64,000 nt of DNA from Larus michahellis (taxonomy: Eukaryota > Chordata > Aves > Charadriiformes > Laridae). The position numbers and the translations under genes were made by a program. Positions 1 through 14,522 of this stretch are shown one piece after another; the stretch's first letter is position 1, and every line of letters starts with the position of its first letter. The stretch covers positions 7,975,016 through 8,039,015 of the forward strand of contig NC_133901.1 in the NCBI RefSeq assembly GCF_964199755.1. The letters are read 5' to 3'. Under the pieces are notes generated by a model that worked only from the letters and a program-made list of their open reading frames with translations, was not told where the DNA came from and made no database searches.

Positions 1-585
1 GCTTTGGTAAAAAATGAAACACGCTAATTGAGGAGAAAACGCTACTTTCAATACAAAAATGTGTGCTTAAAGTAAGTGATGCTTACTTTAAGATGACAGG
101 GGACATAAAGAGGTGTTTGCAGCAAACTATGAGATATTCCGATACCTGTTTGCTTTGTGAAGCATTCCTCGTGCCCACCACATTGGGAAGGGAAGCTCAG
201 ACACCCTACACGCAGGGCACAGGCTCACTCCGCCTGCAGGGTACCAGCTCGCGTCAGGGAGGGTTCAGAGCTCCATCGCGGCACTGGTCCTACCCAACCA
301 AGACCTCAAGCCGTGAGTGCTGCCAGCTGGAAACGCTGCAGGCAGCGCTGTGGGAGCACACCAGCAGCTGCACACACGGCAAGGCTGTGTCTGGCTAGGA
401 TGGGTTACTATCCAGAGCCATACCAAAGCAGATAGCTTGCATCTACTCCAGGACAGCTTTCTCACATGTCTTTTTGTCTATGGAGAAGGTTTTTTTTTTT
501 TTTAAAAAAAGAAAAGTAAAATAAGTTCAGATAAGTTTGGTTATAAACACTTTCATGCATGACATCAAAAAGCATCTCTCCATAA
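1..585. other. intergenic, no gene recognised
   Basis: A GC-richer patch at about 160-420 carries short overlapping ORFs on both strands without recognisable similarity. A T-run lies at about 488-503. I see nothing functional. Confidence 0.5.
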
Positions 586-837
586 CAGTGACAGGACAAG
601 GGGCAACAGGCATAAACTGGAACACAGGAAATTCCATCTCAACATGAGGAAAAAACTTCTTCACTATGAGGGTGGCAGAGCACTGGCACAGGCTGCCCAG
701 AGAGGTGTGGAGTCTCCAGCTCTGGAGATATTCAAAACCCACCTGGACGCGTTCCTGTGCAACCTGCTGCAGGTGACCCTGCTCTGGCAGGGGTGTTGGA
801 CGAGGTGATCTCCAGAGGTCCCTTCCATTCTGTGATT
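586..837 (+). mobile_element. CR1 LINE, truncated 3' end
   Basis: The CR1 3'UTR signature runs GACAGGACAAGGGGCAAC, then AAAAAACTTCTTCACTATGA, GGCTGCCCAGAGAGG and finally CCAGAGGTCCCTTCC, ending ATTCTGTGATT. The element is 5'-truncated and non-coding. Confidence 0.9.
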
Positions 838-3800
838 AAAGTATTATACATTTCTCATTTTGGGAATACTCTACATTGAAAAAGAGTTTAAAAAAAAAAA
901 TAAGTGTTATAGCAATCTGATATTCAGAGCCAGTCCTAGGAGCAGCCCAACCTAATTGGCATGTGACAGCAGAAGATGGAGAGTTCAGCAAGCAGCGGTG
1001 AAGGCTGAAGAGCAGGGCAGACTTCAGAGGGGGGTTACCAGAAAACAGGTTCCCAGTCACACAGCGGGGAAAGAAATGCTTGTAACAGGAGATAAAACAC
1101 AAGAGCAACATGGACCACAGAAGAAAATCCTCCCCGCCCCCCCCCCAAAAAAAAGAAAGAAAATATTAAAAGGAAAAAGTCTAAAGGAGAAAGAGCATGT
1201 CCTAAAGAGCATCAAGGAAGTGCTGTGAAATGCCTTCCCACTTAAAGCGCTGCCACAGGGGAGGTCTGGGAGAGGATGCTGGTAGTTCTCTGCACCCAGG
1301 AAGGTCAGCCTGCTCTGCTAGGCATCTCCAGCACAGAAATCATCTTCACTAAGTAGCAGCAACTTTTTTTTTTTTTGTGGGGTGGTGTAGGTGTGTTTTA
1401 TCCTCATCTGATGCATGCTAATAGCGCCTTAAGGGGGATAAAGCTCTATCTAGGTAGACACATCTCATCCTTTAGGGTCAGACCATCCAGTTCCCAGGGT
1501 CAGACTGAGCCTGTAGCGTGGGGGATGCTCTCAGAGGCAGGTCCTGGGTAGAACAGACAGTTAATGTGCACCTGATTATACTTCTCTGACTTTTAGACCC
1601 CTACACTCGCTGTTTGGTATTAAGTTAAATTTTCTCCATGTGTAAGGGAGTTGCTGCAAGCTTAATTCCTCAGTCCTCAGACTCTTAGCCTGCCTATCCC
1701 AAGTACTGCTTTGAAGTAATTGCTAATTTCAAGCCCAAAGCCAACCCAGTATTTGGCAAGAAACCAAGAGGAGCAACAGACAAAACCAGCACACTTAAAC
1801 CTCAGATTAAATTATGCATTGCAGTCATTTTTATAAAATGGTTTTAAATACTTATTTTTCTCAGAGAAAACACTGACATAGATTTTGTTAGTTTAAAAAA
1901 AAATAAGAGATTGGCATGTAAAAGAAAATTTATTAACAAAGTCAGTTGCCTTGAGTTTCACTTCAAGGAAGATTGACCAGAAGGCACTTTGCTCAAAAAT
2001 TTGATGTCCATGAGTCCAAATTTACTTGGATAGAGACCCGGCACTGCTGGGAAGGAGGGATATCATTGTGCTCCTCCCTTGCACCAGACAAACCTCCTGT
2101 GTGTGACCCTGCTGCAGGGTCCGCAGAATGAAAGCAGGAACCCCGCTAACACAGAATACTGGTGTCAACAACTAACCCGAAAGTTAGACAACTCTGCTAT
2201 CAGCAGATGAGGCTCCCTTGCTGAAATAACTCCTGCTTCCCTGGAACCTTCCAAAGGACAGACAGCAAAAAAGGAGTTTCAGCGTGGAGGGAAGCTGGTT
2301 CCGCTGGTGCTACCTCTGAAGCGGCACAGATCCACTTCGAAGTCTTGTTGGGCAGGAGGTGAATTTTATTTTCCCCAGGAACTGCTGGGCTTCAAAGGCC
2401 CTGCAGTCTGGCTACAGTACTTCAGATACAGTATCGCACCATTGCTCCCTATGTTTCAGGTTCACAACTATTTTCGGTAAAAATAATTGGGGGGAGGAAA
2501 AAAAAAAAAACTTTATCCTGTTCAGAACAGGAATGGGTAAAATTGCACTGCATTCTGGTTTCCCAGGGTTCACTTCTGAAAGTCTGCAATGGGCTTTCAA
2601 ATCCTCCAGACATCTTCCACATTGCTGAATAGCAAACAATTAAAAATGAAGTTATGTTCATTTGTTTTAACACATTTTAAGGATAGAGTCTGAGACTGAG
2701 CACCCAACACCCTTCATTTATAATTGCAGCTGGAAGGCACCAAGTCCAGCGTTATTTTTTTTTTTTTAATGACAGAACAGGTACAGACAAGAACAGTAGT
2801 GTGTTAAAGAATCAAGTTAACACTACAATGTTTTGGGGTTTCTTTAATATCTATCAGAATTTTATTTCAGTGATTCATCAGTATCCATGCCTTGTCCCTG
2901 TGTGCGTAAAGTGCATTTACGAGAAGGAGATGAGTTTCCATCTGGGATGTCTGTCTTGACTTGATTTAGGAGAGCAGATTTAATAAGCGGTTATCAAACA
3001 CTTTTGATTCTGCTTTTAACGTAGCATGGACAGACATTTAAGAGTCCTTTTGATAAACTAGACGTGAGACACAGAATGGGGTTTCTTTTTCAAAACACTT
3101 TTCAAATATCTTGTAAATATTGATAGACAAAATGAGGAGAATTAATTAAAACATAAAATAAATCCACCCCTTCCTATAAAAACTGATTAGATCTATTGAT
3201 TATATAATAAAAGCCTACAGTTTGGTTTTAATAAGCTACAAACGAAGTGTCCAAAAGGAGGAGCATCCTTTTTACAGTTGTTGGAGAAGATGCAACATTC
3301 TTCCCTTTCCGAAGCCAACGGGATTGATAAATTAAATCCGAAGCCAATGGGATTGATAAATTAAATCAAAGTCAGACCTTTAACTTACTTTGTTTTTCTA
3401 GTGATTAATTGTATTGAAAGAGCTCCCACCAGTTACAGCTGGCTTTGGGTCACACCCCAAGCCGAGCTCAAGGGTAAATCCGTACTGGTGATTAAAGAAA
3501 GAGGCATTAACTGGATTTCAAGTACTTGCAACAAATTGTCCACAAGAGATCCGTGGGCTAGGACACATTTGCAGAATATATTAAAAGCTAACACTGCCTT
3601 CCAAACGAGCTCAAGAAAAATCTTGCAGTGTTCTCAGACAATTTGAAGAGGGAAAAAGTTATATTTCCTGGATAACTTCTTCACAGTGCTTACGCATTCG
3701 TCTCAAGCGACGTTTTAGATACAGATACACTGAGGCTATAAGATAAAACAGGCATGTGCTTATACTGCGAGTACAGCTGCAGCATCTCAGGAAAAAGAAT

Positions 3801-4627
3801 CCACCTTGGGTCAGCCTAGGGACCATTGAGACTGAATATTCAGCACAGGATTTTTCATGAGACAGTACAAGATACCAAGGAAAAAAAAAAAAGGAATAAA
3901 TGTAGAGACTGTGATAAAACCAGAATAGCAGGGAAGTCACCTGCAAATGACAAGCTGTTTATAGCCCTCCAACCTTGTCTGCTCACTGTTCTTGGGTTAG
4001 CACGCAGTTACAACAACTCTGGACACACTTAATGAGAGCACTAAAAAAATTTTCACATCAGCAACACCACTGTATAGCAATTGTTGGAGGGTACATTTCC
4101 CTAAACAAGCAGTTTTGAGTCACAAGGACTAATCAGCATTCTAGCAAGAACAAAACCAGGAAAAAGTAAGCAAGACTTGGGAGGACAGATCGCATGAGTT
4201 TTGTGAGGAGTGTAGAAGTCTCTACAATCATAATGGTAACACTTCAAAAACGGGAGCTCTTAGAGAAGGTGGAAATTTGGCCAAGATAAACCAGCACATT
4301 GGGAAAAAGGCTAGCAGTAGAGAAGCAATGAAAATGGGAATTCCGGAAAGAATAAGGGGAAAAAGATTTTTGAACACTGAAGTCTAAAGCATTTACACCA
4401 ACTGTTAATGAAACAAAAGAGAAGTGTAGAAGAGATTCTAGCTTTAGGCTAACTTTATGAAGAACTGAATTCACCTTGGACTAATCAAGCTGGTGTGAAC
4501 AATTAGGCTATTGTCTAATGGTGACGCCCTTAGAAATTATCCCACTCCCATTTAGTTGCTGGTACATTATCTGGTTAAACAGATCTCTGTTCTTCCCTGC
4601 TTTGTCGTGCATTGTACAGTTTAGGGA
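838..4627. other. intergenic, no gene recognised
   Basis: AT-rich sequence with several A/T runs (near 890, 1365, 2500, 2755) and the 29-bp duplication at 3.3 kb. No ORF over about 95 codons and no RNA gene is seen. Confidence 0.55.
3309..3366. repeat. 29-bp tandem duplication (two copies)
   Basis: Two adjacent 29-bp units (3309-3337 and 3338-3366) begin CCGAAGCCAA and end GATAAATTAAAT. They differ by one base (C to T at unit position 11), which points to a recent local duplication. Confidence 0.95.
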
Positions 4628-4733
4628 TTGAGCAACCTGGTCTGGCGGGAGGTGTCCCTGCCCAGGGCAGGGGGGTGGAACTGGATGATCCTTAAGGTCC
4701 TTTCCAACCCAAACCATGCTGTGATTCTATGAT
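4628..4733 (+). mobile_element. CR1 LINE, truncated 3' end
   Basis: This is the terminal 106 bp of a CR1: AGCAACCTGGTCTGGCGGG, CCCTGCCCAGGGCAGGGG, TGGATGATCCTTAAGGTCC, then the CCAACCCAAACCATGCTG tail and the ATTCTATGAT end. Confidence 0.92.
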
Positions 4734-7700
4734 CCCGTGTATAAGATATTTAAGATATGCAAGATTTAAGTATCACTTGTAAGCGCTTTGCACTACTGAT
4801 AGGAATGATGTCAGATGCTAGAGTATTCTGTTACCAGCTCAAAAAAGGAGATCTCACTATTAGAGCATTGCTACAATTTAACAGAGGTGACTGAAGGCAA
4901 AGGGATACAGGAATATGATGCACTGCGAGAGCTGCTATTTAACTACCTTATTAATCTTTAATCACTTTTTTGAAAGAGGTAAGCAAACAAAAATATTATT
5001 TGCAAATGGCACTAGCTGGATTTCTGCTGGTCCTATGCAGGAGTGTAAGGAAGACTTTGATGGCAGAGGGAATCAATCATTGCCGTATCCCGGCACTGAC
5101 ATTACGCTGAATGCAAGAACTGACATAATGTAAGTCTTCTCTCCTTCAAAAATGTCATCCTTTGCATTTTGTTTCCCCTCAGCCTGCTCTGGTATTAAAA
5201 AGCTGACTCCGCTTGAGAGGAAGCAAACGGCACAAAGACACCTCCATTCACCAGAGCTTGAAGGGTTGTCAGGGGTGGGAACTGAAATAATCAGGAAGAG
5301 GAGGAAAACCACCACGTGGCAAGTTCCTGCCGCAAAGCAATAAAGAGCCCCTGTAATAGAAGATGAACCTCAAAGAAAAGTGCGAGAAAGGGTGAGAAAT
5401 GCTTTGACAAAGATAATGCACCAAAAAAAAAGGTAGAATGTTTGGGGAGAGGCAGCAGTGGAAAGGAAAAATAAAAACAATTTATACACAGCAAAGACTT
5501 CAGTAAGTGCTCCGAGCATGAAGTAGACTAGACAAAGTTTCAAAACAGCTGCTGGAATGATAATACACAACCTAGCAAAATTGTGCTAAAATTAACCGAC
5601 TTCAAACATGAGATCTGACTCCTCTTTACCTCCTTCCAACCTCCACTTCATGTCTGCAAGCTGCCTCTTCAGAGAAAAATGCAAACGCAGAAAAAAAGAG
5701 GAATTGCACTTTTGTACTCTTTGCCCCAAGAGCAAGTAATTAATTTTTTTATAACTTTAAATTTGCTTGCAATTCTTACGCAACAGGGCAGATACCACAG
5801 GCCTGAAAGCAGCTCTGAATAAGTGATTTAAGGCTTGACCCCATATTCCAGTTCGGTCCAGGAAAAGACACCCATGAAAAATATTTCTCGCTTCGCACGC
5901 CTTTTGGGATCACCAGCATTTGTCAACATCAGCCAAGTATTTCAGAGGGAACAGTATGCCGCTTAGCGCTAAAATGTTCAAGGTTTGTACAGAACATCAA
6001 CTCAGGGTGGACCGACACACAAAGCCAGCTACGGGCTTGCTCAGCTGCCCGCTCCTGCCAATGCAAACACATCCTCAGAGCTTGGAATAGGCTGGAATTA
6101 CAGATTTTACTAAGCTCATTTATACATTGCAGTTCACAAGCCACTCCCAGCCCAATCCAGAGAGCCGGCATGTCAAAACATCGCCTTTTTTTCCCCCCCG
6201 CCCCCTCACAGCGCACATACCAAGCCATTCACCACGCTCCCCGCGGACAAGCCATATGCTCCTCAGCACTTCATCCAGAGCTGCACGCAACCGACTCGTC
6301 CTCTTGCACAGCCCAGTGGCGACAGCTCGGAGAGACAAGGAATCACATTGTCGAGATCTAAAGGGGCTATTTCAGGGTCCCAACCATTCACATCCCACAT
6401 CTCCACAACCCCCACCCAGCGACAACCCAGAGCACCTGAAGCCACCCACAGTAAATGGGGTCTTACCTCCCCAAATTATCCAAAATTTATCCAAAGACAA
6501 TTATGTTCTCCTTCTGCATCCCAGGTTCATTCACCATTGAGAGTAAAAGCTCCCACAGGGCTTTGGAGACCTCTTATAAGACATCACACATGTGGAGAGG
6601 CTCTAAAGAACAATTTGAGCTACACCTGAACGAGACAGCTCAATTTGGCTCAAAACAGCTCCTGATTATCCAAGGCATGGAATTGCAGATTTCTCTTCAA
6701 TTGCATGTTTTACCACACACGCCCAGGAAGTTCAGGAGTTGCTCTACAGCTTTCTGCTGGAGAGAAAAATGGTTTTATTTATATTGATTAATAAAGACTT
6801 GCTCAGATAATGGCATTTCTAGCATTTGCAAATTCGAAAACACTGTAAATCCCCAAAGCTTCCCTGCTCCAAGTCTTTTAAATCTCAGGCAGATTTGAAG
6901 TCGCTTTAAATCTCACGGAAAGCGATTCGCCATAAATCCCAGTGCAGCCAGGGAGCATTAAACACATTTTGGCTGATAAGAATACCTCGGGAACGCACAG
7001 CTATCGAAATGGGTCCAGCACACCAATTCTACTCACGTCCACCGTAGACTTCATAGGAGGGGCTGGCAAAACAGTGAAGGGCTCCTAACGTGTTATAGAA
7101 AGAAAAAACATCATTTTCTAGGAGTATAATTTTTTTTCTGCCCCACTAAACTTTTTAATGCTTTCAGCAGTGTTGATTTATTAGAATTGCTTTGGGAGAC
7201 AGCACTCAGAAGCTTCTTTTGCTGTAAAATCCCGACGATGGAGAATAACTTTTACATCTTGCAAACCGTCCGCTGTGAAAGATTTTTTTCATTAGGATGA
7301 AGGCGTTTAGGGATTTTTCTGTGTAATATGGAATGATAACCCTTCCGAGAGCATGCCTGGGCTTGGTTAGGAGCCCGTGAATGATGAAGTGCTCCTGGAT
7401 GGACAAGTTACTGTGTTTCAATAGCAGATATTTCTTGAGTTGAATTTAGTGAAGAAATCCTGCCACCAGCAACTCACTGTGTAAATCTCACCAGGATTAT
7501 TTTTTTTTTCCCCCCCTTGAACTGAGATCTGTAAGAGTCATCAAGAAAGGCACAGAAAACTAATTAGCAGATCTCACACGCATACAGCATTTGCCATATC
7601 ACACCTTCAACTTCAGGCACAAGTGCTAACATGTGGCAGCAACAGCTTCCACCGGAGCACAGGAATACAGCACGGGGACTGCGCTGCAATCCCCCATCCC

Positions 7701-8030
7701 TGTGCCCTGGCGCCTGAAGGTAATTCCATGATTGCTTTCTTGGGGAGCACATACACACCAGGAAAGCCTGGATGGGCACGTGGCACTGTCAAGGAGAACA
7801 TCACCCTCCCACCCTGTCCAACAGCCCCCTGCCCCACCACGCACAGGGCTTTGATAGCAAATTATTCTGAATTTTCAGTGATGAAGGGATCTCTATAGCT
7901 TTTACACCAACTTGAAAAATTTTGCCTCACACATATTTGGCTTTTCTATAGAAAGAAGCAAAAAAAATATTTTTTTTTTCCATTAAAACTATGTACGTAC
8001 CAGGCCAGGACATTGCTCAGGCCACATGAG
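4734..8030. other. intergenic, no gene recognised
   Basis: A C-rich tract occurs near 6190-6212 within a moderately GC-rich patch (6.0-6.5 kb). Its ORFs (up to 137 codons, 6127-6540) are proline/serine-rich and low in complexity. Nothing is recognised. Confidence 0.5.
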
Positions 8031-8124
8031 AAACCTGGTCTAGTGGGAGGCGTCTCTGTCCACGGCAGGGGGTTGGAACTAGATTGCCTTTAAGATCCCT
8101 TCCAACCCAAACCATTCTATGATC
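8031..8124 (+). mobile_element. CR1 LINE, truncated 3' end
   Basis: AAACCTGGTCTAGTGGGAGG, then GGCAGGGGGTTGGAACTAGA and CCTTCCAACCCAAACCATTC make up the last ~95 bp of a CR1. Confidence 0.92.
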
Positions 8125-11100
8125 TTCTTATCCAATATTGGTAAAAAGTATTTCTGTGTCCATTAACTTCTTTTGGTAATGCATAAATGACAGAACAGAA
8201 AATATCTTCTGTCTTCAAAGCCCTTCCAGCAGGATTAAGCAACTCCTTGGACAAATAAAGGCTCCACCAGGACCCGTCCATGGGGACCGCACATCTGGAA
8301 CACCACAGGTTTGCAGCTGGCACATACGCTGCCAGCTTCAGCGTCGGGCTGCACACCTCTCGCTCCGGAGTGCTCGAGGAACTCAAAAGTACCCAGGAAA
8401 TTAATAAGCATGTTATTATCTAGGGAAGAAAGTGTTGCCTCTTGAATAACTTAATTTGTAAACAAGAGGGTGGCATACAGAGTTGAAGTCTGAGTGCTGT
8501 TTTCTGCACTGAATTCATATCATTTCAGATACTGGTGTCTGTGGGTTCACTTTAGATACTGGAGTTGTTGAGACTCCTCTAATTTCAATTATATCTTGTT
8601 TACTCAGAATAAAACAGAAATGTGGATATAACTAACTTGATACCTGGTTTGACCAAACTGACAGTTTGTTACTAAAAATTGCCGTTATTTTAAGTTACTT
8701 TTTTTTGCTCAAGTGCTTCATTTCAGTTTTAAAATAACTTTCCAGTGCCTGAGATCTTTTTAGTTTTACTTCTTGATTACTTTTTTTGGCTGCCAGGAAA
8801 TGCTATAACTCCAATTGTGTTGCAGATGAATTTAGACTCCGTTGGGAACAGCAACTCGTATATGCTATTTGTTTTGGGGGTTTTTTTTTTTCAGTTTTAG
8901 GGAAGGTTTTATGAACCACTGAAAGAATATATTTAGATATATTTTTTTAAGTTATTTTCCTAAAAGTGCTCAAGTCAATTACAACCAATTGAGTGGAAAC
9001 ATTTGTATTGGAGTTAAACACAGATAACAACAGTGAATAAGAAGTGGGAAGATATATTTGGGAAAAGCCAGAGAGACTGTAGAATGGCTGTTTATAACTG
9101 CAGTTACTGCTTTAATAGCTTGGGGTCCTTTTCCATTGTTATTCAACTGAAAGTTAAGTTGTGCTCAGTTTCAGCCAATAAAGTCTAATTTGGGAATAAG
9201 AGTCACAATTCGGCACAGCTGAGCCCAAGCCTTGGTGCATCATGGAGGTGGCCTCCTGCCCACAGCCATCGCACTGGACCTCGCAGGGCTGGATCCAGAG
9301 CGAAGTTTCTGCTCCTTTTAACGGGCATTGGTGCAAATCTCGAGGGAGAGTTCTGGAAGTCAACAGCACTCGGCAGCCCCTGCCTGCCTGGAGTTCGGAG
9401 AGGAGATAAAGCAGAGCACAAAAGCTCTGTTCAAAAGGCACACGCAGAAGCTAATGGTATCAAGAGCAGAGTGCCTGCTAGCTGGGCGTTCCCTTTTTGT
9501 GTGAAGATGAAACAAAATCAATCCATTTCAGTTATTCTTTATGTTGTCTCAAGTGCAGGCAGGTAGGCTGAACTTCTCACTTTGGCACTGGGGTCACACA
9601 TTCAATAAGACAGTAAGACACGGCTACACGGGAAGTTGTTGGTCCGAATTACCTTTGATCATTAATATTCCAGATTAACAATGAAAACACAAGCTAGGAT
9701 GTGCCTGCTAAGAGGGGAATACAGGAGAGTTGGGCTAACCCCCATCAGGCATCAATGCAGCTGTGCCACTTCCAGCTTGTGACCAGCATGGTGGAAGCCA
9801 GCGTTGATGTCCCCAAGTTGTTTCACACAATACTTCTAATGGCTATGCCTTGAGCCTGCAAAAAAGTGTGTTTAAGCCAGGGAAAGACCCTCTGGCATAA
9901 GGAAAATAAAGCCCATGAGCAACAGAGCAGAAGCTGCACATACACAGAAGCAGCACAGGATCAGCAACGGACATTGATACCATCGCCTTTAGTCAAACCC
10001 ACAAATCAAACTACCTGCTCCCTTCCAGAAAGCTCATTAGTCCTCCTGCCAAGGAGCAGTTACCCTTATTCTCAATATAAGCATTAAAGATAGCACTGAA
10101 GTGACCTGGGGAGGAAACCGCATTCATACGCAAAGATCAGTGTGCTATGCTACCAAGATGCACAGGAGGTTCTCCCAAAAGAAAGCATGTCACGCTTTAC
10201 CATTCATTGCAAGCCTGTTTGTCCAGTTTTCTAGAGCTTTATCACTGCATTTTGGAAGCATAAATTCCAAGTCTGATATTTATCACCAGCTTAGATGACA
10301 AGTCCGGGGGTGATTCCTGGTTAATACACTCCTCAGTCACCTCCTACCAGTGTGCAAGAGGAAAGTTTTAAGAGTTTAAGATACCTGAATATCATATAAT
10401 TCTGCACATTTTACTATGCCAAAAGGAGAACATGCACCACTCATGGGCCACAGCTGGATATTGAGTGTCCAACCCACCCAGAAATACCATAGCTGCAATG
10501 GCAGGTCCAAACGGCTACTGCAATGGCTGTAAACAACAAGGTGATCTGGCACATACATTTATTCCAATTCCCCTCACACAGTTAAAGAGTATTTCCAAAC
10601 TACAGCTACTGGACTGTTTTTAAATAAACTCTTCATAAAACTAAAGTTGCAAAGTCCACCAAGCAAGGCTCTTAATCCTCAGTACTTTCATCCAAATGCC
10701 TCTCGTCCGGAGTCCCCAGCAGGTAAACCTTACACAGAAGCTTTCAATGATGAATATACAACATACTAAAGGTGACAAATACCATTTTATCTTCATGAAA
10801 CTCTGGTATTCCGCAGTTCTGAGCTTCCAAACACCATTTGTTGCACCTTGGTATCGTTATACAATAGCAGCGCAAGTAAAGCTACAGCTGATAGAGCCTG
10901 CGACTTCTCACACGCTAAATCCATACGAATAAATCTTATTAAGCTTAAAGGCAAGTAGTTACTGTACCTGTTTGATAGATTTATTATCCCCAAAACCTAG
11001 CGCACTGATGCGAAATGCAGGTATGAATTGAATAGTTACACTGCACAAACAGCCAGCTATTAGTTATATTATGGAAACAAGAAGAACGTTGATAAGGTGC

Positions 11101-14100
11101 TCCGTTGGGATATTTAACAAGCATCAAAGCCTAGATTGAAAGAGACATTTGTCTACGAGAGTCAATGAAGATATACATCCTCGTACCACAGCTAAGTTTC
11201 ACTCATACAGAGTACAGGAAAACAAAAGGTAAAAAAGTGGTTCCCTCCCCTCCTTCTATTACGTTAATCAGCTTTCTGTAGGTGGCACTACAGAACCCTG
11301 ATGAAGCTACCACAGCTTTTAAGTCAACCCTGCCTTGGTTGGGCAGTGGACCAACAGACCTCCAGTGGTGTCTTCCAATCTAACTCATCCGACAGCTGCG
11401 CTTCCAGCCAAGCCGGGTGTCAGCCCCACCAGCTTGCTGTGAACAGCCATTAGCCACTAGTCCTTGCCAAAGCATCTGATAAACTGGGGGGGGTGGAGGT
11501 TCAGGGGGACATGCCAGACACCTCTGACCTGCACAGGAAGTCCTCACTTAAAAGCACAGATTGAATTTTCTAGGAATACCAGAGAGCAGAGTTACAGTTC
11601 CTCATAAAGTTTCAGTTTTCAAGCATTCCCCCCTAAAATTGTCTGACATTTGACAGCCAGTGATTAAACACTGTAAAACAACCACCTCGGGGATGAAGAA
11701 TACTCAGCTACCTTGTAGAAGTGGTCTTTCACTAAAGGTCACGCTGTGTTATGCTACGCATATTTTAAAGCCTTGCTCAGCGTAAGTGATCCTTACTTCT
11801 GGCTTCAGTCTGTTCTACATGGCTTAATTTCTTCCTTCAGTGATGTTAATAACACTTTTGTCTTCCCTTCCATGCCCACGCTATTTATGTTCTGTCTCCT
11901 AACAAGAGATTTTGCTGGTGTTACTCATTTGGGTGTCCTGACAAGACAGGATTTGTTCTTTCATACATATAAACTGTGTGAAAATCAGCTTTAAACCATT
12001 TGACTTTAAAGGCTATTTCCATTAAGCTATGCTGAATCAAAAAAACAAGATGTTCGTCTCCTCTTATTCCCATCTGCTTCAGTACATTTCAGAGAACATT
12101 ACCGTATTAGAGATTTCCAGTGGAAAAAAAATAATTATTGCTATTCTGAAATAGCTTAGACTGGTGTGAACGTTACTGACAGTGTTTAAGAAATCATTGC
12201 ATTGCAGCCTAATGAGAAAAGAAGTCTGTAGTATAAGAGGTACTTTAGAAAGACACATCATTTTATGCTTGTGTGAAGCTTGGTGGTGTAGTAGGAGTTA
12301 AAAGCCCAGCATAGAGCTCTTCAGAGGCCAGAGTCCAGCCCGGATCCAAATTCTGTTTTTCTACAGTGTTTGTAATGGGCTGTTATTCCTGTGGTCAGCA
12401 GGCGCTTGTCAGTTGTGAAAGATATGGAAAGAACTGATTTAGGAAATGTGATGAAATTGCACACGAATAATCATTTTGTCCAAGAGAATTTCCAAAGTCC
12501 AGCTTGCAGTTGAAAAGAGATTATAACGTCGATACCCAATTTTGATCCTCTTTCACTATGACTTTTTTTTTTTTAAACAAGGGTGCACAGTTATTGAAGC
12601 TGACAGATAAGCGTCATCCACGGCATAAGAGAAGGAGGGGAGCGGGAGGGGACACAGGTATGGCATTGGGCAGCCTGCTGTTCCCCCCCACCCTAGAGTC
12701 TCAGAGCATAAAAACAGCTTTTTGATTAACCTCACACCATCCAAAACCAGTCTGCCTCTGCCCAGCTACGCCAGGGGAAATACCTTGTGAAAATGAGATT
12801 TGTAGCAAATGGGAAAGCTCCGAGGCAGAGCTTTTTTTTAAGGGAGGCTTATGTCATCCTTCGCAGTGGAGACAGTAGTTAAGGACACAAGGCTACAGCA
12901 CATTCAAATCCTGGTGCATTCAAAAATTAGAACAGATCTTCCCAAAACAAGAGCATGAAATTAAAGAGAGCTAATATATCCATCAAGTTAAGCGCTTATA
13001 GCATTTGCAAGCTCTTCCTAAAGAATGGAAAGGACAATTATTTCCTAGCGCATCTTCCTGAAAAGCCTTCACTCTGTGTTGCAAACAAGATCTTTACTGG
13101 TTTACCCTTATTTTCCCAGCTGTCAGTCACCAAACCAGTCACGGCTGCCATTCAGTTATTGCTTTTCGCTCTTCATTCAACAACTTCTGCTGACATCTCT
13201 GGGCCCAGGCAGGTTGCTCAGAGAGGATCCCATGCCCAGTCCAAGGGCTTGGCCGCCGTATTCGCATGCCCTCACTACTCACACAGCATCCATTTCTTTG
13301 GCTGGGCAACAAAGCCAAGGCTTCAAATCCGCTTGCGCCAACTCTTGGAAACACTAGTGGGGTCCTTCAGCCCACAAAGCACGGAGAAGTTAAACACTGG
13401 CATTGCTTGGGTTTATTAGTTCAACCAAGAATTAGGCAAGGCGGAAAATATACTTTTTTTTTAATATTAACTTTCCACAATCTCCAGTGCTTTGAGCATA
13501 CATTAGTTATGAAATTGAGACACCCAGTAACAGCTCCTCAGTGCCAGCTAGGTGCACTTGAGGGCGTGCAGAACATGGGTCCTGACATAGTTTCATTTGC
13601 TTGGTAATCATAACCCTGTTCTTCAAAATAACTCCCACATTGCCCTTCTTCTCCCTGCTTTTCCATCCAGAATAAGCTCCAGCACTAATGAGGCACGTGG
13701 GAAGCATCAGTACCTGCAAAGAAACTGAGAACATCTTTCCCTCATTTTCCAGGCAGTAAAAGGGAAAACAGAAACATCTCTCACATTGAAAACCCACTGG
13801 ATTTATTTATGCTTCAGGCTCCAAAAAGGCTAATGAACTTTTTTTTAAAGACCACCTGTAATTATGTACCAGTAATTTGCCATCCAAAAATCAATTGCAG
13901 GTGCAGATAAGAGCATTTGGATGCCTCATTAATTGATGAGTCTCACAAATCAAGTAGATGTCCAAGAGCTGTATATGTTGCACTCACAGCTTTTCTGCCT
14001 CCTTGTTTCATGCATTTGGAGACACCAAAACGGTGTAGATTTAGGTTTGGGTCCATTTTTAGCCCAGGCTTCATATGCAAAAAACCAAAACCAGAGTCCC

Positions 14101-14522
14101 CCGTGCATTCACATACTTCTTAAGACTCTGGACTGTAACAGTGGGTGAATAATACACATATTACGTGCTGAGGTTTGCACTCCAGCTCTCCGCATTCAGA
14201 GCTCTCACCATGGACACGTATCCTCTGTAGTATAACAATGCTTAATTCAAAATAAAAAGCAAAGCTAGGTTCAGGGATTTGATCAACATTTTGGGTTCTC
14301 AGCCCAATCCCTCTTGAAGAGGCCTACATGCTTCTGCAGACCATATACAGGTCTTCGGCACGACATGCCACGATGACAGGTGCCACAGAGTTTATTATAT
14401 GGCTCCCAACTGGTAAGGCTGAGAGCAAGGAAGACGCTGGGAAGAAGAAACAGGTAGGCACAGAGGAAGCTAGCAGTAAACATACAGGGAAATCCCATTC
14501 TTCATGCCCATAACAGCCCTAA
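8125..14522. other. intergenic, one CR1 remnant only
   Basis: Apart from the diverged CR1 at 11.33 kb this stretch holds no recognisable gene. The 154-codon plus-strand ORF at 12,955-13,419 has no domain, signal peptide or splice context I can identify, and I treat it as chance. Confidence 0.5.
11326..11384 (+). mobile_element. diverged CR1 LINE fragment
   Basis: CCCTGCCTTGGTTGGGCAGT, GACCTCCAGTGGTGTCTTCC and AATCTAAC resemble the CR1 3' end with several substitutions. It looks older than the other copies. Confidence 0.5.

Noticed and set aside
13206-13250. Possible CR1 fragment (CAGGTTGCTCAGAGAGGATC)
   Set aside because: Only about 20 bases resemble CR1 and the flanks do not continue the match on either strand.
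12955-13419. 154-codon plus-strand ORF
   Set aside because: No recognisable domain or flanking splice sites, and mixed composition. ORFs of this length are expected by chance in 64 kb.
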